A DNA stretch of 64,000 nt, taken from contig JAWPGT010000032.1 in assembly GCA_034638255.1 (NCBI GenBank), positions 225,903 to 289,902 on the forward strand. The letters run 5' to 3'. This document shows positions 34,368-44,702 of the stretch, one piece after another. The DNA is from Coprinus comatus (lineage: Eukaryota > Basidiomycota > Agaricomycetes > Agaricales > Agaricaceae). The notes beneath the pieces were generated by a model, which was not told where the DNA came from, did not search any database, and saw only the letters and a program-made list of their open reading frames with translations. Each line of letters opens with the position of its first letter. The stretch's first letter is position 1. Both the position numbers and the translations under genes were made by a program.

Positions 34368-36784
34368 ATGTATATCAAATCTCCTTACCCTGAACCTCCT
34401 GCTCTTCCTGAAGTCAACTCGCACTATATCTTTTTGAAACGACCTGACCAAGCAGAATGGCCGGATTATACACTCTTCATTGACCCGGTTACAGATGCCC
34501 GGATGAAGTTTAAAGAGTTCCAACAACGTGTCCAGCATCTCTCTACTGCACTTGGGGCTCCGGTCTCACAAGGTGGTCTTGAACTCAATGGCGAGAACGA
34601 GATTGTTGGTATTGTTAGCGAAAACTGCATGGTATCGTGTCATTATTTTTCATTATGACAATACACTGTATGAACTTACGATGATCCTACTAGGACTATA
34701 TTACTCTTCTCCATTCGTGTTTGGTTATTACGACCCCTTTTGCTTTAATATCGTCCTACTCTACTGCCTTTGAGTTGAAACATGCTTTTACACTTTCTAA
34801 AGCTACTCGACTTTTTGTGGATGCAGCAATTCTTCCTACTCTCTTACCTGTTGCATTGGAAGTCGGTATTCCTCAAGAAAATATTCATCTGCTTCAAGGT
34901 CATGCGATCGGCTTCAAGAGTGTTCAAGACTTCGTTAATGATACCGTGCAAAAGAAGTTACCCATTGTGGACGTACGTCCTGCAACTAGTAAAACCCTTG
35001 CCTATCTCGTATTCTCAAGTGGTACAAGCGGTCTTCCAAAAGGTCGGTTCATAAAAATAAACATCAGAATCCTAAGTATAGCTTCTAAAATCGGTTTTAA
35101 CCAACAGCTGTCATGATCTCTCATGGAAATCTTAACTACTCTGTTGCGCAGTCCATGGTCATCGGAGCTGCAACAGCTGCTGTGTATACTGTAGGTTTTT
35201 GATACCTAAACAACGTTGACTTTTGATTATGATGTTAATGATACCAACAACTTTATAGCCTCCGCCTCTTCAGACACCTGAAGGAATTCCTATTACACTT
35301 GCTTTCCTTCCATTACATCATACATATGGACTTCACGCCTACAGTTTCCGATCATTCCTTACTCCCCATACTTACGTTCTTCTCGGTAAATGGGACTTGA
35401 AAAGAGCTTTAGAATCTATTCCCAAGTACGTGATCTCCGTTTTCGCATTTTTCTATTATTGGTATATCATATGCTCATGAATTATTTTTTTTTATTATAT
35501 AAAAAGATACAAAATCTCGTCCTTGGCACTTATCCCTTCCGTTGTTCATCAACTTGTCAATTATCCTGGTATTGAGAAGATTGATTTTAGTACTATTCAA
35601 TATCTTGCTAGTGGAGCCGCTTATCTTCCACCTGAACTCGCTTCCAAGTTGACTTCTCTCGTTCCAAAGGATTCTACATTCCAAGAGGGTGAGTGAATTT
35701 TTTTCTTTTTCATCTTGCTTTACTTTTTGCTGCGGAATGATGGTACTGATTGTGGATCTCAGGATATGGAATGTCTGAAGCCGTAAGTAACTCACTAACC
35801 CCTCTAACTATATTCATTCTAATCAACATCAACGCTTTTCATGATCCATTTCGGAATCCCACTCCATCTCCCAACTCCACTTCCAACTCTAAATAAAACA
35901 GACAATAGCAGCTATCACACAACCATTCCCAGGTAGTCTAGGTGGCAAAATGAAACGAATTCCAGGAAGTACAGGTGTTTTACTTCCAGGAATGGAAGGT
36001 CGACTTTTACGTGATGATGGTTCACAAGCTAATATCAATGAACCTGCGGAATTGTGGCTAAGAAGTCCGAATGTTTCTATTGGTTATTGGAATAATGAAA
36101 AGGCTAATAAAGAGACTTTTGTTGATGGTTGGTTGAGGACTGGTGATAAATTTAAAGTTGATGCGGAAGGGTATTTTTAGTGAGTGGATTTTCGACCTTT
36201 TCTTCTATATGTCTAACGGGTTCGTATGCTAATGAGTTTTTTGTTCCCCTTTATAGTTTCGCTGATCGTGCTAAGGTTCGTATTACTTCCTCTTCTCCAC
36301 CCAAAACGACTGATTCATTAACCAAAATCATAACCAAAAAAAAAATAGGATACACTCAAAGTTTCTGGTATCCAAGTATCCCCAGTTGAAATCGAAGATG
36401 TATTACTTTCGCATCCAAAGAAATTAATAACGGATGCAACGGTAGCTGGTGTTAATGGACATGGACGTACTTCAGATGAAAAAGTACCTCATGCTTGGGT
36501 AGTTCTTAGTCCTGCAGGAAAGAAAATTGGAGTGAAAGCTACGATTAGTTCACTTGAACGTTGGCATAAAAAGAATTTGAGTAAGTATAAGTGGTTGAGA
36601 GGTGGTATCGAAATTGTTGATGAGGTATGTGAATGGCTTAGACTTGTTGGAGTATTTTGATTTCTGATTTGTGTGTATTCTGTTTCTTTAGATTCCGAAA
36701 TCGCCTACTGGAAAAACTTTGAGGAGGGTGTTACAAGAACAGTACGAAGCTCGTCATGTTTCCCGGACAAAGTCCAAATTGTAG
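34368..36784 (+). CDS. Peroxisomal acyl-CoA ligase, copy 2
   Basis: Same family and exon plan as the gene at 19632. Starts MYIKSPYPEPPALPEVNSHY. A3 is LVFSSGTSGLPK|A (35008-35112); A4 HHTYGLHAY (about 35318-35345); A5 YGMSEA after an intron (about 35763-35780); A7 WLRTGDKFKVD (36130-36160); hinge YFADRAK; A10 IPKSPTGKTLRR in the final exon. The C-terminus is SKL (stop 36782-36784), a PTS1 signal. All joins are in frame, so this copy looks functional. It lies 376 bp upstream of copy 3 in head-to-tail orientation, and its start is divergent from the RhoGAP gene. Substrate unknown. Confidence 0.9.
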
Positions 36785-37160
36785 TTGATCTCAAAACTAT
36801 AACTTTTGTTGTATTGGTTTGGACTTGTCGATAGTACATATTATACCATTTACATTTTACCTTATGTACTACCAATCTGATGAACATGTTCTTACAGCCT
36901 GTAGTTATTGGGCGTTATTAGAACAAAAAAGCGGCCCGGGATCCTTTAGTGTTATAAATGGAACCGCCGGTATCTCCATCTAACCGAATGAGTCTTCTGA
37001 CCCTGACCTAAAGTTAGCTACATACAAACGTAGACGCCCAGGATTCCATTCCCATGAGATATGAACCCCTTCTAATAGCATAAAGCCATTCCTTCTCTAT
37101 TACCAACCTTCATCATCCTTTTGTCATATAAGCCCTAACACCAAACCTTGTAGATCACGT
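36785..37160. other. Spacer between tandem ligases 2 and 3
   Basis: 376 bp containing the promoter of ligase 3 (a CATATAAG TATA-like site about 37125, some 35 bp before the ATG). No other feature. Confidence 0.55.
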
Positions 37161-39432
37161 ATGCCTCATCTCAAGTCTGTTTTTCCAAACCTTGTTCCAG
37201 TTCCTGACTATTTGAATGTTTATGATACTATTGCTGGAAGACCTGAATTGGATGAATGGAAGGATTATGTTGTTCATGTTGAAGTTAAAACTGGGAAGAC
37301 TAGGTGGTTTAAAGAGTTAAGAGAAAGGATTAATGATTTGGCTACGGTTTTGGATTCATCTGATGTTGGTTTGGGTTTTGGAAGGGTTGAGGATGGTGAA
37401 ATGATTGGAATTGTTAGTGATAATTCTTCGGTATGTCATTCTATGTGACGATTCAATACACTAATCAATACTGGCCTACTTACACTTCGTGTATGTTTTA
37501 GGACTTTATAGTCTTGATGATAGCGCTATTAAAAATAGCGACTCCATTTGCTTTGATTTCTTGTTATTCAACTCCATTCGAGTTGAGACATGCAATGTCT
37601 ATTGCGAAGGTTTCAAGATTATTCGTCGCTCCACATTATCTATCGAAAGTGGTACCTATTGCGACTGGACTCGGAATAGAGAATAATAAAGTATACGTTA
37701 TGAACGTAGGCTCGGATAAAGTTAAAGAACATAAATCTTTGGAAGGACTCATTCGAATGGCTATAAAGAAGAATATCCCTCGTGTAACTTCACGTATCGT
37801 TCCAAAGGATACTGTTGCCTATTTATTATTTTCAAGTGGAACTAGTGGTTTGCCGAAAGGTAAGAATAATCTATATTCTTAATAACCAGTTTTTGATGTT
37901 AGGAATCTCTAGCGGTTATGATATCCCATGGTAATGAGCTTTTCGCTTTAAGACAAACTATTGCCTTCCAGCAACATCGGTTAGCTCTCGGTCCAGTGAG
38001 TTATAACTTTCAGGTTCTACATTGTAACACTCAACGAAATATTCAGCCACCAACTCCTCAAACCTCGGATGGACGCCCCGTTTATTTAGCATTCCTCCCT
38101 TTACATCATACATTTGGTCTTCACGCATTCTGCATCCGGATTTTTCTAACCCAAACTCGTTTCATCATTCTACCTAGATGGAATGTTGATATTGTCCTAA
38201 AAGCCATTCCGAAGTACGTTTCCGTCATTTTACTATATCTCTATCTCCGATAGACTCGGTCGGGACTTGGTACTAAACAGAACGTGAAAATCAGGTACAA
38301 GGTCACCAATTTGAGTATGGTACCTTCCATGGCTCATCAACTTGTAAATCATCCTAAACTCAGTAAAACGGATTTAAGTTCCCTCTCATTGATTTATACT
38401 GGTGCTGCTTATTTGCCGAGGGAAATCTCATCAAAAATTCAAATGTATGTACCGAAGAATACTCCGTTCCATGAAGGATATGGTATGTCCGAAACTGTAA
38501 GTATTGTTTCACTAATGTCTTTTTTTGTAATCGTGATATTAACATGGTACTATAACCGGTGCTTTTTTACTTCTTCTTTTCACTAGACTGTCACTGCTAT
38601 AATCACCCCTTTCCCTGGTTCTCTCAATGGAAGATTCAAAGATGTTCCAAGTGCCACAGGAGTTTTGTTACCAGGAATGGAAGCACGTATAGTTCGTGAT
38701 GACGGGACAGACGCCGACTTTGATGAAATTGGAGAGTTATGGTTGAAAGGTGGAAATATTGTACAGGGTTATTGGAATAATCCGAAAGCGACCCGAGAGA
38801 CATTTGTGGATGGTTGGCTTCTAACGGGAGATAAATTTAGGGTTGATAAAGAGGAATACTTCTAGTATGTTTCAATTTGGCGATTGATCTGCTCTAAAAT
38901 AATTGATTTTATTATTTTTTTGCCAGCTTTGCTGACCGTGTTAAGGTTAGTGGAAATTAACCTCCTCAGTTCTACCTGTTGATGTTAAATTTTTTTTGTT
39001 TCGTTTGAATTCTCTAGGATACTTTGAAAGTCTCGGGCTCACAAGTATCTCCTATGGAGATTGAGGAGGTTTTATTGGCTCACCCAAAGAAGCTTATAAA
39101 TGACGTTACTGTTGCTGGTGTCAGTGGAGGACGGACAAGTGATGAGAAGGTTCCACGGGCTTGGATCGTTCTGAGCGATACTGGTAAGAGAATGGGTGTC
39201 ACTGTTGTTGTGAAGGAATTGGATCGGTGGCACAAAGGAACCTGAGTAGATATAAATGGATCAATGGAGGTTATGAAGTACTTGACATGGTATGTGAATC
39301 CATTAAAATAAGAGCTGTCCAGAGGGGGGACCTAATCATGGTTATAAGATACCTAAATCACCAACCGGTAAAACTTTGCGAAGGGTTTTGCAGGATCGAT
39401 ACGAAGAACAGAAGGGAAGAGCGAAACTATAA
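37161..39432 (+). CDS. Peroxisomal acyl-CoA ligase, copy 3, one base short near the 3' end
   Basis: Third paralogue, starting MPHLKSVFPNLVPVPDYLNV. A3 is LLFSSGTSGLPK|A (about 37827-37920); A4 HHTFGLHAF (38107-38133); A5 YGMSET (38477-38495); A7 WLLTGDKFRVD; hinge YFADRVK; A10 IPKSPTGKTLRR. Unlike copies 1 and 2 it has no intron between the glycine before A5 and YGMSE, so the exon is continuous there. The frame breaks at CACAAAGGAACC: the three A's at 39234-39236 should be four for WHK-RNLSRYKW to continue as in the sister genes. After that point the correct frame stays open, through the last intron, to a C-terminal AKL (PTS1) and stop at 39430-39432. This is either a very recent pseudogene or an assembly error. 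Confidence 0.85.
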
Positions 39433-39831
39433 AATAGGGGAAACTTATTGATCCGAGTGTTGATGTCATACTTCCCTTCGACAAGGAAGTTTTTTTTGGT
39501 ATATAGTATGCTGATGTTGGATGCTGTTCAACTTTCGGATCTCAGACATGGTCACCTCTTCAGAACGTTGTTCACTACTATCCGATGAAGTAATGACATG
39601 CCCTAGTCCATACTCAAAGTGGCTTATGTCCAAGTGAAATGTTGATGTTCCGGAGATCAAACTGAGCTATTTAAATGCCTGGCTTGTTGAAATTGACCAC
39701 TCCTTTTGATTTCACGTTTCTTATCTCAATCGCCAAGTCAGCAAACCCTGAATCTCGTACACTCGCCTCGCTGATTACGCATTCCGGAGGTCAGGCATTC
39801 TGAATATTCTGGACCACGAGCACCAACGACC
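39433..39831. other. Intergenic, promoter of the oxygenase gene
   Basis: Contains a TATTTAAA element at about 39668. No gene. Confidence 0.5.
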
Positions 39832-41404
39832 ATGTATACCCATTGGCAACGGACTTCTGGGACTGTGGTATTGCTTTCTGCGCTTTACCTTAATGTTTAT
39901 GGACATGTTGCAGCATGGCACAGAGGTACGCTGTACTCAAATAAACTGGGTTACATTACCTCACCTTTCGTTTTCTCAAGGCATGTACTGTTTGAATGGA
40001 ACTGTTCCTGGGAACGATGATCATAATGCCAACGAAATTGTCAATCCATTATACCAAGTAGGTCAGGTATTATAGAATATAATGTATATATGCTAAATTT
40101 TCCAATAGCTACCACTCAAAGATTGGTGGATGCACCATGTTAACAGAGTGCGTAACATATCAGCTCTTACTCACTGGCTGAACGTGTTGTCTTGTTTGTG
40201 ATCTCAGTGCGACGAATTTCCACCGGATGAAGGAGATTTTCTAGAGATGTAAGTACCGTAGCCATCTAGCTTCGATCTCATCCTGAATATTTTTCTTAGA
40301 CCAGCTATGGGCGTTTTCACAGTCGAGCTCGCTGTTAATCGCGCATTTACAACTTTATCATTTGATGGGAGAAACATAGCAACATATCCAAATGGTCGTG
40401 ACGGTCCAAATCTTGGTGATAGTGGAGAGTGTATTACTGAACCAAATAGTATGTGATACATATGAGAAGGCTGAACCAAGATCATATCGTCACACCTTTT
40501 ACATCAGTACATACCACGAGTGAATCTGCCGCTGCTGGGACCGCCTTTGCTATCTCGTATACGTCAAATTTGACAGAGGTAAAGCCGGACAATCTTGCCG
40601 TGTTCTCGGTCTTATACAAGTATGTGGACTTGGGGTCATTTCATAAACTTCATTTTGAAGGATTTATATGGTAGTACACCATGGAGGCGATTGGCTACCT
40701 ACACCGTTCCAAGACTTCCACCTTGTCCCGAAGGAGGTTGTATTTGCACTGTACGTTGACGTCTTGCATCATCCTTCGAGAAGCTATTGAACTCATCTTT
40801 ATGTAGTGGGGCTGGGTGGGTGGATTGTACATTTTATTTGTGGTGTTATCTAAATGATGACGGAACTTGTAGGTTCCAAATGGTTGCGGAGAACCAAATA
40901 TGTACATGCAACCATTCCGTTGTAATGTCACTGGTAGTATGGGGAACCGACCTCTTACAAATGCAAAACCACCAGTATGGTGTGAAGGAAATAAATCAGG
41001 CTGTACCCAAGGAGCAAAGCAGGTCAGCTAATTAAAGAAACAGATTTTACAATTACTAATCCAACAATAACAATTGTCAGATGATATTTTGGAACCAGAA
41101 AGAAGGAAATAACATTGTCGTTAATGGACAAGACAGATACGGCAGGCCTAAATCTCCAGGTTATAACATGAATCTTGGTTTCGTGAACGGCGAGTCGAAT
41201 GGTCTTACACAACATTACTCAGAAACTGACGCGGGGGATAAAATAGGCCCACAGAACGACATTTTCCAAGGTGATGACACCAGTGTTTCAAGTCTCCCGG
41301 GAGAAAACACGGCCAAGCTTCGTATGTCTTTGGGACTTGCCTGGATAGAACTTTATGCATTAGCTATAGTGTTCCTCGCCATGATATCGACGGGTATAAT
41401 ATAG
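39832..41404 (+). CDS. AA14-like lytic polysaccharide monooxygenase family protein, probably GPI-anchored
   Basis: Secreted copper-oxygenase-family protein. Signal peptide [20 protein letters not shown] then NVYG; cleavage leaves His as mature residue 1 ([14 protein letters not shown]), the required start of an LPMO histidine brace. About ten exons follow: [33 protein letters not shown], then [77 protein letters not shown] and [14 protein letters not shown]. The end ([20 protein letters not shown]) is a hydrophobic GPI-type signal. All joins are in frame. The family assignment recalls AA14-like proteins of Agaricomycetes. Substrate is not predictable: AA14 founders were reported on xylan, but wider members are uncharacterised. 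Confidence 0.8.
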
Positions 41405-41493
41405 ATAGATATTGTATGTATGATAGGACTCCTTGAATTTCTTGGTATCTATATTTCTTGGCACGCCGCACAATATCCAATGAGTCAAAAAGA

Positions 41494-41575
41494 CGACGCC
41501 AGCAGGATTCGAACCTGCGCCCTCAAAGAGGAACAGATTTCTAATCTGTCGCTGTAACCACTTAGCTATAGCGCC
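41494..41575 (-). tRNA. tRNA-Ser (anticodon AGA)
   Basis: 82-nt class II tRNA. Acceptor GGCGCTA pairs with TGGCGTC (two G-U pairs), followed by discriminator G. D arm is around GCTAAGTGGTTACAGC. Anticodon stem ACAGA/TCTGT encloses loop TTAGAAA, giving AGA. A long variable arm (TCCTCTTTGAGGGC) and T arm GCAGGTTCGAATCCTGC follow. No intron. CTTTTT lies just past the 3' end on the coding strand, fitting a Pol III terminator. Confidence 0.93.
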
Positions 41576-43058
41576 TTGAAAATAACGGCTAACCGTATAT
41601 ACATAACAATATGCTTTGACATATGCAGGGCTATCACCAGTCTGTTCTATGTACCCTATCATACTCTCTCAACACTTGAATGCAGAAAATAGTTCCTCAA
41701 TGATGCGACGGACTTACTAGTAATACTTCCGAACCGAGTTGACTCTTTATTACTGTTGAAAGCCACGTGCTCTCGAATACACGTCGATTGACGCACGTGG
41801 ACAGTGGTTAAGGGTTTCCATTTTGTTCAGTCATTTTTACTCAACACAACGCATTGTATCCATCTGTCTATCCACCACCACCACTTGTGATTGTATGTGT
41901 CCCCTCAGTCTGTTTTCCATGCATATATGTTGCTATCTTCCCAAGAATCAATGCTTCGAGGACCGCAAAGGTATGTCGCGGGGTATATGCAGATGCATCT
42001 CAGAAAAATTTTCATCCTTCCGCAGCGGGGGGGATAGAAAGGAGTCAAGACAAATATGTGCTACTACATCGCAAACTAGAAGCTACCACAAACTCGTTCC
42101 TAATACACCTCTTTTAGGACTGTCGGATGTTATTAAACATATATTCATATTCGATCAACAACGAATCTGGCCCAACCGCTTGCGAATAGTACGTGCCGTG
42201 CCACATTTCTGTCTACATTTGCTCGTTGTCTTCCTGGGCTAAAAAAAAATACTCTATGACTATGATCTGGAATCCATTTTTCGTTCACTCTGGTTTCTGG
42301 TGCTTCAAGTCTCGAGTCTCGTTTTTGTCACGACACGGACCTATATCTGCTTCGGTCTTGGATACGATCCCTCCACAGTTTTATAATATCTCCTCGTCTA
42401 TTGGATGGCTAGAAGTAAAAAATATCAGTATCCCGATCAATTCTTCTTTGAAGGTCATGGGTACAAGTTATGACCTCGTGCAGTCTTGTAGGCAACTGGC
42501 TCTCTCTCTTACATGATAGCTGGTCGGTCCGGATACCCCCGAGTGGCCCGTTGATTTTGAACAATCTTACTTACCTACGCCCTTTCACGGGCCGAGACTT
42601 CAAGGTTTAGCTCCTGACTTCGGTCTCTAGCTGGGAAATCCCCTGTTTTTCTCTCGTTCCTCCATTCATATAAAAATCTAGTCTAGGTATTCGACACCCT
42701 GTTCAATGCATGGATAAATTCACATTTTCTCAAATGGTTGTATTTTCCGGCGGTACTATGATAATGCTGGATCGTACAGAATACAACAGGGTAAAGATAG
42801 AAGTCCTTGATAGGAAAATGGGGCATATAGTTGTAAAAGAAGGGAAGAATAACGCGATGAATATGAATGGAATGTGTGATGTATGTTATTGTTACAAATG
42901 AAATGATGAATCCTTGGAGAGGGAAATGATAATGATTGTAGGTGAGTTTTTTTTTTCGCAGATCTGGATTTTTGATTAACTAATACCGTAAATCTTTGTA
43001 TGCAAACTTACTGAATATTATGGGTACCAGACCATCCATATAAAACAGAAAAACAGAA
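41576..43058. other. Intergenic
   Basis: Several short frames (for example 41854-42117 and 42710-42901), none with a recognisable motif or supporting splice sites. No repeat seen. Confidence 0.5.
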
Positions 43059-44702
43059 TTAATGCGCGTCATCAAAATGCAGTTTGTAGTGCAACAAACT
43101 CCCCGAAATCGGAGCCAGTCCCTTGAAGATTCTCCTCCCCCGTAATAAATCGACCCTCCTCATGCCACACTCCTCGTTATACAACGGTAGCCCCGGACTG
43201 TCCTTACACCGCTGCTTGAAGGCTGGTTGGCAACGTAGCAAGTACTCATCTCCAATCATTCGCTTTTCGCTGTTGGTCAGCAAGACATTGTATGCATCAT
43301 AAATCGCCTGGAAGACATCAATACTCCGAAGTCCACGAGACCTCCGCACATGTATTGGCCAATTCGCAAGACGGTCACACACAATCATCATTTCAGTTAT
43401 CCTTACAGGCGGTAACGCTGAAACCGGTACCTCACTTTCCTCCTTTGTCAATGGCGATGAATGACCTCCTCTATGTGCTCGAACCGCCCATTTATCTTGT
43501 TTCGGATCAAACCCGACGTCGAAATATACAGGTGGCATACTTAAGTGCCTTCGGAGAGCGAAGTCAACTAGAGGCCAACCTAAGATAATTTCTTTCGGAG
43601 GTTCTTTATTGAAATGAGTAAGCACCTTCGTTTTAAGCTACTGTTGACTCACGTTCTTTGATATAAGCAGGAACATACTTGGACGGTTGGATCGGATACT
43701 CTGGTCTGGTTTCAGTCAGACTGTGGTGTCTGGAACGAGGCTGATGTTTGGTCACTATGGATGGGTTTTACTCAGAGATGATTAGAACAGGCAGAGAATA
43801 CGCCGCGACGTACCGTGGTTGAAGTCGTAAACTGGGTCGTGGTGTGTTCGCGAATGTCGCTGTTCGACGGGAACGACAGCTAATAAGCAATGTTAACAGG
43901 GATATGATTACGGAGAAGTCGAGTGTATCCAGGGCGTACCATGATTGACCTCATATGCTACTTCATGGTGTGCTTGCGAATGGCGATGTTTGGCGGAGAT
44001 AGAGGCTAAGACACAGTTAATAGGAATGCGATCACAAAGACTTAAAAACGCACGAAAGTCATGTTTGGTTGTTGTGGATATCATTTGAACAGCCCCTCCT
44101 TTCATCGCGGACTTCAATGGCCCTTTAATTCAGGTTAGCCCTACATACTCGCATCCCTGCTACCTATAACATACTCAGAGTTTGACAAACCACCGGGTGT
44201 TCACCTTTTCCTCTTCCCCCTTGCGTTGGAAGCGACGGAACATAGGCATCTACGTATTTCGGGGTTGTCTTCTGAATCACTGGATTTCCCGCGGTCATAC
44301 TGGAATTTCGGGTCATGGGTTGTGCAGTAATATGTGGCGGGGAAGCTTTGTAAGGCTTCAGGTTCAACATGGCAACATCTGATAAGCAAGCACAAGTTAG
44401 CTAGTCATCCCCCGATACTACTGGGGAGCACACCGACCATCATCATTATGGGACATTGACACCGTTCTCAAGGGTGCAACGTATATCTCTTTGCTTTGAC
44501 GACTTGGGATCACTGGATTGGGTGTTGATGATCTACGGTCGGGTGTCAATCTTCCGAAGAATGACATTTTTGACCGTTTTTCCAATGGTCTGTTAGGTAT
44601 CGGCGATCCTGCCCAACTGTCGGTATCGGGAAGGGGTGCGAGGGGCATCTTGGGTGTCGTAGGCTCACCCAAAGTTCGTCTGGCCTTCAGTGACTTGAAC
44701 AT
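43059..44702 (-). CDS. DUF6699-like protein with a duplicated exon
   Basis: Start ATG 44702 (MFKSLKARRTLGEPTTPKMP); an upstream open stretch only begins at TTG. Exon 1 ends SHNDD. A second exon gives VAMLNLKPYKASPPHITAQP and TPKYVDAYVPSLP. Two 66-nt exons follow (43940-44005 and 43814-43879), then KHQPRSRHHSLTETRPEYPI. The last exon, from about 43604, reads PPKEIILGWPLVDFALRRHL and carries the folded domain: PVRITEMMIVCDRLANWPIH then GLRSIDVFQAIYDAYNVLL, and CGMRRVDLLRGRRIFKGLAP. This core (strand, W-P-[IV]-x-V, V-x-D-[VF]-x-x-A-I, then G-[MV]-RRVD-x-L-x-G) is what I recall for DUF6699, an expanded Agaricomycete family of unknown function. All joins are in phase. Confidence 0.75.
43814..44005 (-). 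repeat. Tandemly duplicated 66-nt exon
   Basis: Two neighbouring exons, 43940-44005 and 43814-43879, are both exactly 66 nt with phase-1 introns on each side. They encode KHRHSQAHHEVAYEVNH and EQRHSRTHHDPVYDFNH. The nucleotide sequences also align (CATTCGC..CACACCA). Confidence 0.85.

Noticed and set aside
24771..44702. Secondary-metabolite gene cluster around the ligases
   Set aside because: No polyketide synthase, NRPS, terpene synthase or P450 is present; the neighbours are housekeeping or unrelated genes.
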